The notes beneath the pieces were generated by a model. That model was not told the DNA's origin. It ran no database searches and saw only the letters and a list, made by a program, of their open reading frames with translations. Both the position numbers and the translations under genes were made by a program. This document shows, in pieces, positions 18,257-25,505 of a stretch of DNA of 50,194 nt. The stretch's first letter is position 1; every line of letters starts with the position of its first letter. This DNA comes from Ruminococcus difficilis (GTDB lineage Bacteria > Bacillota_A > Clostridia > Oscillospirales > Acutalibacteraceae): assembly GCF_016680995.1 (NCBI RefSeq), contig NZ_JAEQMG010000068.1:1-50194 (forward strand), written 5' to 3'.

Positions 18257-18494
18257 ATGAAAAATTAAAAATGAAAAATGGAAAATTTAGGGTCGCTTCG
18301 CTCCGGTTTGCAGTTTAGCCGGCAGTTTTCTCAAAGACAGGAGCAGCAGCCGCGAACGAAACGCCTGACCCGCCGATAATTTTCAATTTTCAACTTTCAA
18401 CTTTCAATTGTATATAAGCGCGGACGCGCTGATATAAACAAACAATCCCTATGGTGTTTTAGGGGCAAAAATCTAATTTAGGAGGAAATTCTCA
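18257..18494 (+). repeat. Intergenic repeat element (copy B) and leader of the third subunit gene
   Basis: The gap holds the same 35-base core as copy A (18271-18305, one mismatch in reverse complement). It is followed by a stretch (18336-18375) resembling 38908-38954, and then by a T-rich tract of CAATTTT/CAACTTT units (18379-18410). The A-rich left end and T-rich right end form an imperfect inverted repeat. A hairpin AGCGCG-GA-CGCGCT (18417-18430) and a CCCTA/TAGGG stem precede the very strong ribosome binding site TAGGAGGA of the next gene. Confidence 0.7.
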
Positions 18495-19262
18495 ATGAAA
18501 AAATCAAGAAAGAGATTATTGATCTCGTCCGTAGCAATGCTCCTCGTAGCAATGCTCGCACTCGGAACCGCGACCTTCGCATGGTTCACACAGAACACAA
18601 CCGCAACTGCTGACGGTCTTTACGCAAAGACAATTAAGGCTTCCACCCTGAAAATAAGTAAGACTGACAAGGCTTGGACAACTCATGTTGCTTACGGCTT
18701 TGGTACTGCGGAAACCCAGCATATAATGTATCCTGCGTCCCACGCGGCTGATGGCAACTGGTACAACTGCGTTGCTGCAGGTGAGACTGCGTATGATAAG
18801 AATGCTGCAGCTGGTACGTCGGTAACTCCCGGCGCTAGCAGCGACTATGTTTTCGCTGAGCAGCTGAACGTTAAAAATGATGGTGATACCGGTAGTGTTA
18901 GCAGCGTTGCAATTGCAATAAACTATCCTGCAAGTGTATCTAGCTATATCCGTGTTGCGCTTGTTCCTTGTGATTCTGCTGGTACTGCCAAGAGTGGTCA
19001 GACTATCGAGAACAACACCTACGCACCCTCAGGCGATAGCAACAAGCAGCTCACTAATGCAACTACTGAGAGCGACACTACCGTCACAGCAAGCTCTTCT
19101 ACTTCCATTACAGTTGGTACCGGTACACTGGCTGCGGGGGCTGCAGAATACTTTAATCTGTACATTTGGTTCGAAGGTCAGGACAGCGAATGCTATGATA
19201 CTAACGCCGGACAGACCTTGAATGGTCTTACCTTCACCGTAACCGGTACACCTGCTGCTTAA
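18495..19262 (+). CDS. TasA/CalY-like secreted protein 2, likely major fibre subunit
   Basis: 255 residues. Basic MKKSRKR is followed by a hydrophobic core to residue 28, AWFTQN and then TATADG, where a SipW-type peptidase could cut. This is the clearest TasA/camelysin-like signal in the locus. The mature protein is small, Thr/Ser/Ala/Gly-rich and beta-like, with IWFEGQDSECYD near the end. Codon use differs from the neighbours: T-ending codons for Gly, Ala, Thr and Ser are much more frequent, which may reflect selection for high expression or a different history. The strongest ribosome binding site of the locus and the immediate downstream SipW gene fit a major structural subunit. Camelysin/TasA relatives were classed as peptidase M73, but no protease motif is evident here. 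Confidence 0.8.
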   Translation: MKKSRKRLLISSVAMLLVAMLALGTATFAWFTQNTTATADGLYAKTIKASTLKISKTDKAWTTHVAYGFGTAETQHIMYPASHAADGNWYNCVAAGETAYDKNAAAGTSVTPGASSDYVFAEQLNVKNDGDTGSVSSVAIAINYPASVSSYIRVALVPCDSAGTAKSGQTIENNTYAPSGDSNKQLTNATTESDTTVTASSSTSITVGTGTLAAGAAEYFNLYIWFEGQDSECYDTNAGQTLNGLTFTVTGTPAA

Positions 19263-19320
19263 TTAAAAATTGAAAGGTTTGCCTTAAAGCAAACTAAAAC
19301 AATAGAATTGGGGACCCTGC

Positions 19321-20052
19321 ATGAATAAAACATTGAAAAAAATTATAAACGTTATTGTTGATATACTTGTGATTTTAGTATTAATTATATCAATACTGGT
19401 AGTGGTGTTAGCGATAACTTCAAAATCTTCAGGAGTCCCCAATTTATTCGGATACGCTCCGCTCAGTGTACAGTCAAATTCCATGGAGGACACGTTCTCA
19501 GAGGGAGATTTGATTATCAGCAAGATTTCAACCGACTCAGCAGACAGGTTCAAGGAAGGTGATATAGTCACCTTCTATCAGAAAATCGGCGGAGAAGACC
19601 GGTTGAACACTCACCGCATTGTAGAAGTTGTTAAAGACAACGGTATTGAGTATTACAAAACACAGGGCGACAATCCAAACACCAATCCCGAACCCGACGA
19701 GAAATTAAAAAAACCTCAGGATATTTTAGCCGTCTACACCGGAACAAAATTCCCGGGCGTCGGAAACTTTTTCAGCTTCATCAGAACTCAGCTTGGATTC
19801 TTCCTCGTAATTCTGCTCCCGATGATCCTCTTCTTTGTTTACGAGGCAATCAGAGTTATCATGAACATCATAGCTTACAACAAGGAGAAGGCTGCCGAGG
19901 AGGCTGCCGCAGCCGTTGCGAACTCCGAGCTAACGGAGGAACAGAAGCAGCGCGCGATCGAGGAGTATCTCGCACAGCAGAAATTAAAACAGGAAAGTGA
20001 ACCGACGGTACAAACACCTGCCGAAGGCGATCAGTCCGATACTGAGCTGTAA
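19321..20052 (+). CDS. sipW: SipW-type signal peptidase I
   Basis: Membrane signal peptidase of the endoplasmic-reticulum/SipW type, 243 residues. The N-terminal helix is residues 9-32. The catalytic Ser54 lies in VQSNSMEDTF, and the usual Lys is replaced by His98 in NTHRIVEV, the defining SipW feature. A QGDNPNTNPEPD loop is also typical. A second helix (about residues 157-182) is followed by a charged cytoplasmic tail of about 60 residues rich in Ala, Glu and Gln. Bacillus SipW processes TasA and TapA; here it most likely matures the neighbouring WF-type secreted proteins. It lies 58 bases after the likely major subunit gene. Confidence 0.9.
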   Translation: MNKTLKKIINVIVDILVILVLIISILVVVLAITSKSSGVPNLFGYAPLSVQSNSMEDTFSEGDLIISKISTDSADRFKEGDIVTFYQKIGGEDRLNTHRIVEVVKDNGIEYYKTQGDNPNTNPEPDEKLKKPQDILAVYTGTKFPGVGNFFSFIRTQLGFFLVILLPMILFFVYEAIRVIMNIIAYNKEKAAEEAAAAVANSELTEEQKQRAIEEYLAQQKLKQESEPTVQTPAEGDQSDTEL

Positions 20053-20236
20053 CAAGCACATTTAACTAATTTGTCCCTAAACGCACCCGTAGGTGCTCAT
20101 TATTGAAACGGTTGATTCTTTCCGGCCGGAAGGCCGGTCGGAAAGACAATCCGTTGCAGAATTTCCCGGTGACGAGGAGTCACACATCCGAACATACACA
20201 TCAACCTGACAGATTTTTTTAAGGAGACGACGAGCC
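20053..20236 (+). ncRNA. Structured intergenic RNA (unknown class)
   Basis: A 184-base gap contains several strong hairpins. GCACC-CGTA-GGTGC comes first, near 20080-20095. A long imperfect stem at 20107-20155 has an AACGG/CCGTT base, TTG/CAA, TCTTTCC/GGAAAGA and a GC-rich CCGGCC/GGCCGG tip. GTGAC/GTCAC follows at about 20171-20186. No T-run follows the large stem, so it is not a simple terminator. It may be a processing or stability element separating sipW from the ATPase gene, a cis-acting sensor, or a small RNA. I could not match it to a known riboswitch. Confidence 0.45.
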
Positions 20237-21775
20237 GTGGATACAGTATTTGATTTTCTATTTCAATTTCTCGGCCAGTTCTTTGGCTCATTCTGGTCAA
20301 TTATAACAGGCATATTCAACGGAATAGCGGGAATGTTCAACTTCCCGAAATATGTGGAAATAATCAACGATTTTACGACCGAGTTAGGCGGCTTGGCGTG
20401 GGTTATCGCCATCATCGCGATCATTCTTCTCGCCGCGGTCATGGCTTTGATCGTATGGCTTATCGTCGTCGCTGTAAAAAAGTTTATCAAGGGTCGCCGC
20501 AGAAGGAAGGACACCGATTCGCTTGTCAAGGAAGTACAGGCGCTCAATAAAGAGGTCATGCGCCTCAACCTCGAGAAGGACAAGATCCTCTCGATGAAGG
20601 TATCACAGATCGGTCTGAACCCCAACGAGATCGCCGAGCTCACGGGCGAGGAGATCGAGGCTCTCAACAAGGGCGAAGAGGACGGCGATACCGGCGAGGT
20701 ACGCTTCCTCAAGCTCACACAGCTCGACGAGGACTGGGCGGATTATCAGCCGCCTGAGTACGACAACGACATCACGCTGCCTGAGTTCTGCGACCGCTTC
20801 CGTCTGTTCGCGTGCTCACGACTCGGCCTTTTCTATGACATAGCAATGATCCGCCGCTTCGTTGCAGCGTTCGCGTCAACCAGGCTCATAGTATTACAGG
20901 GTATTTCCGGTACAGGTAAAACGTCACTCGCGTACGCCTTCGGTAAGTACGTCAGCAACCCGTCCGTAATCACTCCCGTTCAGCCGTCATGGCGTGACCG
21001 TTCCGAGCTGTTCGGCTACTTCAACGAGTTCACGAAGAAGTACAACGAGACCGAGCTGCTCAGAGCTATGTACGAGGCGAGATACAACGAGAACGTTTAC
21101 CTCGTAATCCTCGACGAAATGAACATCGCCCGCGTTGAGTACTACTTCGCGGAGATGCTCTCGATCCTCGAAATGCCCAGACGCGACGAGTGGATCGTAG
21201 ACCTCGTTTCCAGCCAGTGGAAGAACGACCCCAAGCTGCTCGAACACGGCAAGTTCACTCTGCCGCCCAATATGTGGTACTGCGGTACCATCAACAACGA
21301 CGACTCTACCTTCGCCGTTACCGATAAGGTATACGACCGTGCGATGCCGATCAACATCGACAACAAGGGCGTTGCCTTTGAGGCTCCCGACACACCGCCT
21401 GTCGTCATTAACTACAAGCACTTTGAGGAGATCCTCAACAAGGCTAAGGCGGACAACCCGGTTTCCGAGGATACTCTCAAGAAGCTCGCGCTCGTTGACG
21501 ACTACATCATCGCTCACTTCCGCGTAGCCTTCGGTAACCGTATCATGAAGCAGATCAAGGACTATGTACCCGCGTACGTCGGAACCGGCGGAACCGAGAT
21601 CGACGGTCTGGATTACATCCTCGCGCGCAAGGTACTCCGTAAGTTCGAGGCTCTCAACCTCTCCTATATCCGCGACGAGATCGACGGACTCATCGCCTAC
21701 ATGGACGAGCTGTTCGGCGAGGAGAACATGAATGAGTGCAAGAGCTATCTGCTGATGCTCAAGAAGCTCGTATAA
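20237..21775 (+). CDS. Membrane-anchored McrB-type AAA+ ATPase
   Basis: 512 residues, GTG start with AAGGAG 10 bases upstream. The N-terminus has a hydrophobic, Phe-rich first segment (residues 4-32) and a clear second helix (about 53-80) ending in KKFIKGRRRRK. A short coiled coil follows (about 95-115). The AAA+ domain carries Walker A GISGTGKT (222-229), Walker B VILDEMN (290-296, Asp293/Glu294) followed by IARVEYYFAEM, and a sensor region GTINNDD (350-356). DEMN-ARVEYYF is characteristic of the McrB branch of AAA+ proteins. McrB proteins normally power McrC nucleases in type IV restriction. Membrane helices are not part of classical McrB. Its partner is the next gene, and its location between sipW and secreted subunits suggests a role in surface assembly or secretion; defence is the alternative. 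Confidence 0.85.
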   Translation: MDTVFDFLFQFLGQFFGSFWSIITGIFNGIAGMFNFPKYVEIINDFTTELGGLAWVIAIIAIILLAAVMALIVWLIVVAVKKFIKGRRRRKDTDSLVKEVQALNKEVMRLNLEKDKILSMKVSQIGLNPNEIAELTGEEIEALNKGEEDGDTGEVRFLKLTQLDEDWADYQPPEYDNDITLPEFCDRFRLFACSRLGLFYDIAMIRRFVAAFASTRLIVLQGISGTGKTSLAYAFGKYVSNPSVITPVQPSWRDRSELFGYFNEFTKKYNETELLRAMYEARYNENVYLVILDEMNIARVEYYFAEMLSILEMPRRDEWIVDLVSSQWKNDPKLLEHGKFTLPPNMWYCGTINNDDSTFAVTDKVYDRAMPINIDNKGVAFEAPDTPPVVINYKHFEEILNKAKADNPVSEDTLKKLALVDDYIIAHFRVAFGNRIMKQIKDYVPAYVGTGGTEIDGLDYILARKVLRKFEALNLSYIRDEIDGLIAYMDELFGEENMNECKSYLLMLKKLV

Positions 21776-21794
21776 TCTGAAATAATCTGCCCGC

Positions 21795-21824
21795 GGGATG
21801 CTAAAAATCTTATTTCGGCATCCC
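21795..21824 (+). other. Hairpin between the ATPase and coiled-coil genes
   Basis: GGGATGC (21795-21801) pairs with GCATCCC (21818-21824), with no T-run. It lies in a 90-base gap inside the operon and may mark an RNA processing site. Confidence 0.4.
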
Positions 21825-21865
21825 ATAAGGCGTTTCATTAGAAAGAAATTTGAGGTGATTTTGTT

Positions 21866-24454
21866 TTGGAAAATTTTGATCAGTACTACCGTTGCTATAA
21901 ATACATGCAAAAGAACCTCGCTACAGACTTTACCGCGAACTACCTCCACGCCAACATGGAGGATAACGATAACGGAGCCGACGTCCTCTCGGGTAAGCTT
22001 CACGAAAAGGTTATCGACATGGACTGGGTTGTCGAGATCGAGGAAACCCTTCCATATATTGAAAAGGCTATCGACGAGCAGCGCCGCTTCATTATCGAGA
22101 ACAACGAGGTCTACCGGATCGACAAGGCGAAGATCATCAACAAGGATTCGGTAAAGCACCTCATTCAGCACACCAATTTTATCGACAACATAGATGAAAC
22201 GGGAAGGGTCACGCCCAACAGAGTGCTCACGATCGAGCGTGAGGACAGCTTTGAAACCTACGAGAACCGTTTCCTCATCACCCTGATCGAAACAGCGCTC
22301 AACTTCGTAAGCGACAAGTACCGCAAGATGGTTGACGCGCCGACGGATACCTACAACCGCGTCGAGATGGAACGCGATCTGGTTCTGAACAACCAGCATA
22401 TCACCTTTAAGTTTGACTATTCAAACGAGGTTAAGGACGCCGAGGAAGCGCTGCTCGATATCAAGGATTACGAGAAGCTCTCGGACTTTGACCGTGTACG
22501 CCGTATCCGCGAGAAGCTCAATTCCTTCCTCAACACCGATATGATGATGGCGCTCAGGAAGTGTATCCGTGTAAAGCCGCCCATCAACCGCACCAACCTG
22601 ATGACAAAGAACCCCAACTACAAGGCTGGTCTTGACCTGTTCACCTACCTCGGCGCGTACAACAAGCCGGGCTTTGAGATCATCGGCAGAGATTTCTCGG
22701 GCAAGATGGACAAGGACGTTCAGGAAGCGGTATACATTTCACAGGGCTACCAGCACTTCATGATTTCAATTGCCACCAACCCCGCGCTCAAGAAGATGCT
22801 CGAGGAGCGTTACCAGGAGGACCGCACGGGCAGAGGCAAGGCGGGCGACAGTGAAATCGAGGCTATGATTGAGAACGTCCGCAAGGAAGAGCTCAAAATC
22901 AGACTTCACGAAATCCGCGAACGCGAGAAGATTATTCGTGACCAGAAAAACGAGATCGCGGCGCTGAAGCGCGAAATCGAAAAGCGCGACAGAATGATAG
23001 AACAGCTCAAGAGCAACATCAAGGCTCTTGAGGATCAGATCAAGGAGCTCAGAAACGAGCTGCAGAAGGTCAAGGCAGAGCTGATCAAGGCGAAGGAACG
23101 TATCGCCGAGCTCGAAGCGAAGGTCGCCGAGCTCGAGGCAAGGATCGCGGAGCTCGAGGCAATGGTAGCGGCTCTGACCGCGAAGGTCGCGGAGCTCGAG
23201 GCAATCAAGGCTCAGCTCGAGGCGAAGATCACAGAGCTCGAAGGTATCATCGAGGAACAGAAGAGAAAGATCGCCGAGCAGGAGCGCACGATAGTCGCTC
23301 AGCGCGAGCGTATCAACGAGCTCGAGAGATACGTAGCAGAGCTTGAAAACACGAAAGCAACGCTTGAGGCGCGGGTAGCAGCCCTCGAAGAGGAAACCGC
23401 GCAGCAGAAGCAGAAGATAAAGGAGCAGACCGAGCTTATCGCGAAGCAGGTCGCGACGATCGACACCCTCGACAAGGAGATCAAGTCGGCAACCGCACAG
23501 ATTTCCGAGCTGACGGGAACCCTCGAGCAGCGCGACGCGAAGATTGCAGAGCAGACAGCCGCAATCGCGGGACTGACGAACGACGTGGTACAGCTCAGGA
23601 GCGACCTGACAAACGAAAAGCAGCTCCATCAGGAGGAAGTCGAGGCTCAGAAGGCAGCGAACGCCGCCGAAATCGAGCAGCTTAACAAGAAATTCGCCGA
23701 CGAAAAGGCAGCGCTTCTCGCAGCGCAGACAGCCGAGATCGAGAAGCTCAAGGCTGAGCACGAAACGGCTCTCGAGAAGCTCGACAAGCAGAAGGAAGCC
23801 GAGAAGGCGAAGATTCAGAAGGACGCGGACAACCGCGTAAAGGCAGTACAGAAAGAAGCCGACAACCGCGTGAAGGCGGCACAGAAGGACGCCGACAAGA
23901 AGGCGAAGGAGCAGATAAAGACCGAGGTCGGCAAGGCTCAGGCACAGGCGAAGAAGGCGGAGAAGAAGGCGAGCGACACAGTCGCCATGTACCGCAAGGA
24001 GCTCAAGATCGACCGCGGCGTAGACGGACTGTTCAAGTACGATTTCACGCTCGGCGCACTCGGAGCACAGGCGCTCAAGGCGGAGATGATCTCCACCGCG
24101 GGCGAGGACATGAGCGCTCTGCCGAACAACAAGAACCTGCAGTGCCTCTATATCGTCAAGGACAGCAAGAAGGTCACGCTTTACAGCGGCGCACACCGCA
24201 CGCTCAAGGTCATCAAGAACTTCCGCGGCACGACCGATATCAACGAGTGCAGGGATCTGGTTGTTGAAAACATGAAGAACGCGGACAAGACCTGCGCGTA
24301 CGTTACATACAAGACGGTAGACAAGAACGAGGTCAGCAACTTCGCGAAGTTCCTCAAATCCGACGCTGATATTCAGGTTACACGCACCTTCCATAATAAG
24401 ACGCAGAAGGACGGCAAGTCGAGCATAGGAATTTATTTTTACAAGAAATCCTGA
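21866..24454 (+). CDS. DUF2357-like protein with long coiled coil, partner of the McrB-type ATPase
   Basis: 862 residues, TTG start with GAGGTGA 7 bases upstream. Residues 1-330 resemble the DUF2357 region found in McrC-like partners of McrB ATPases (RVLTIEREDSFETYENRF is the most telling segment). Residues 335-710 are an almost unbroken coiled coil of ELEAKVAEL/KDADNRVKA-type heptads, which would extend roughly 55 nm. The C-terminal domain (about 715-862) is globular and unrecognised. I do not see the PD-(D/E)xK nuclease that normally follows DUF2357, so a restriction role would need another nuclease. It probably acts with the preceding membrane ATPase as a pair; coiled-coil McrBC relatives (CoCoNuT-type systems) are the closest precedent I know. 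No signal peptide is present, so it is cytoplasmic. Confidence 0.8.
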   Translation: MENFDQYYRCYKYMQKNLATDFTANYLHANMEDNDNGADVLSGKLHEKVIDMDWVVEIEETLPYIEKAIDEQRRFIIENNEVYRIDKAKIINKDSVKHLIQHTNFIDNIDETGRVTPNRVLTIEREDSFETYENRFLITLIETALNFVSDKYRKMVDAPTDTYNRVEMERDLVLNNQHITFKFDYSNEVKDAEEALLDIKDYEKLSDFDRVRRIREKLNSFLNTDMMMALRKCIRVKPPINRTNLMTKNPNYKAGLDLFTYLGAYNKPGFEIIGRDFSGKMDKDVQEAVYISQGYQHFMISIATNPALKKMLEERYQEDRTGRGKAGDSEIEAMIENVRKEELKIRLHEIREREKIIRDQKNEIAALKREIEKRDRMIEQLKSNIKALEDQIKELRNELQKVKAELIKAKERIAELEAKVAELEARIAELEAMVAALTAKVAELEAIKAQLEAKITELEGIIEEQKRKIAEQERTIVAQRERINELERYVAELENTKATLEARVAALEEETAQQKQKIKEQTELIAKQVATIDTLDKEIKSATAQISELTGTLEQRDAKIAEQTAAIAGLTNDVVQLRSDLTNEKQLHQEEVEAQKAANAAEIEQLNKKFADEKAALLAAQTAEIEKLKAEHETALEKLDKQKEAEKAKIQKDADNRVKAVQKEADNRVKAAQKDADKKAKEQIKTEVGKAQAQAKKAEKKASDTVAMYRKELKIDRGVDGLFKYDFTLGALGAQALKAEMISTAGEDMSALPNNKNLQCLYIVKDSKKVTLYSGAHRTLKVIKNFRGTTDINECRDLVVENMKNADKTCAYVTYKTVDKNEVSNFAKFLKSDADIQVTRTFHNKTQKDGKSSIGIYFYKKS

Positions 24455-24504
24455 CCGCAAAAAGCTTAACCGGGGCTTAAAACCCGCGACATCGAGGGAT
24501 AGCA

Positions 24505-25479
24505 ATGAAAAAGAGCGATGAGATCCGCCGCAAAACGTGGCGCATGATAGCTAAAAATTTAATAGTTTTAGCCGCCCTTGCAGTTGCCGCCGTAATCGGC
24601 GTCATGTCGTGGTTTACGCATAAAACTTCAGCGACAGCGGACGGGATAAGCATGAAGTGTGAGACTCCTCCCGGAATCGAGATTGCGGTTGTCGGAGCCA
24701 GTGAGTCCGCTCCTTCAAACAGCGATTATAAAGAGGGGACGCTTTATCTTGATCGTACTCTGAATGTTGAGGATTCTAATCCTGTTCAACCACTGTATCC
24801 GTTCCTCCAGGAATTGTCTTTTTGTGAGGTAACAAGCGACGGAGCGACCTTCGTCAGACCCCTGCTCACGCAGAGCAACGGCGTTGCTCATGTGGATACT
24901 ACGTCAACTGATCCGTGGGAAAGGGCTGAGACGAATGTCGACTATCTTTCATTCGATTTGTACGTTCGTTCCAAGGCTCCGATAACAATAGCATTGACCG
25001 AAGACTCCACCTTATCGCCTGTCAGCACTCTTACCGCAGGAGATGGCTATTCAAAGGATTCTGTCATCGGCGCGGTAAGAATGTCAATGTTAAGCTCCTC
25101 GGGCGATAAAAAGCTCGTTTGGCTTCCCGCCCCGCATGTGTATTATGAGGGCGATATGTCGTCCCCGAATTACAATACCGTGATTCTTAACAGCCCGACT
25201 ACATCCGATACATATAAGCATTTTTATTATAATCTGGATAAGCAGCGACTGAGCTACACTTCTTCGGATACGTTTTTCGTTACGAGCGCGGCGGGTACAT
25301 ATGAATTAGGTGAAGATGTTGAGATGATCCGGCTATCCAGCTATGATCAGAACCAATATTATTCGGGATATGTACGCGTCAACCTTTGGGTCGAAGGCGA
25401 GGATTCAGAATCTAGACTCGCGATGGTCGACGGTAGATTCAAGTTGAATTTAAAGCTGAAGATGGCGGACAACGATTAA
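24505..25479 (+). CDS. TasA-like secreted protein 3
   Basis: 324 residues. Basic N-terminus (KKSDEIRRKTWRMIAK), hydrophobic core (residues 18-34), then MSWFTHKTSATADG, very close in layout to the likely major subunit (WFTQNTTATADG). The mature part is beta-rich and ends with LWVEGEDSESRLAMVDG, where the motif Cys is replaced by Ser. The ribosome binding site is GAGGGA. It begins 50 bases after the coiled-coil gene and opens a tight run of four secreted-protein genes with gaps of only 17-26 bases. From here to 31747 codon use appears more AT-rich than in the housekeeping genes. The role as fibre subunit is inferred. Confidence 0.75.
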   Translation: MKKSDEIRRKTWRMIAKNLIVLAALAVAAVIGVMSWFTHKTSATADGISMKCETPPGIEIAVVGASESAPSNSDYKEGTLYLDRTLNVEDSNPVQPLYPFLQELSFCEVTSDGATFVRPLLTQSNGVAHVDTTSTDPWERAETNVDYLSFDLYVRSKAPITIALTEDSTLSPVSTLTAGDGYSKDSVIGAVRMSMLSSSGDKKLVWLPAPHVYYEGDMSSPNYNTVILNSPTTSDTYKHFYYNLDKQRLSYTSSDTFFVTSAAGTYELGEDVEMIRLSSYDQNQYYSGYVRVNLWVEGEDSESRLAMVDGRFKLNLKLKMADND

Positions 25480-25505
25480 TTCAATAATAAACGGAGGTGA
25501 GATAT

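Noticed and set aside
20053..20236. Cyclic-di-GMP or other known riboswitch in the sipW-ATPase gap
   Set aside because: None of the conserved bases of classes I can recall are present; only generic hairpins are visible.
20987..22399. 470-codon minus-strand open frame opposite the ATPase and DUF2357-like genes
   Set aside because: Antisense shadow of conserved motifs (Walker A/B region), crossing two genes and their gap.
23090..23240. Repeated GAGCTCGAGGC-type units as a DNA repeat element
   Set aside because: They follow the heptad repeat of the coiled coil and vary at codon level as expected for coding repeats.
22766..24505. 579-codon minus-strand open frame opposite the coiled-coil gene
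   Set aside because: Leu/Arg-rich product that simply mirrors the Glu/Lys/Ala heptad codons of the real gene; no start signal.
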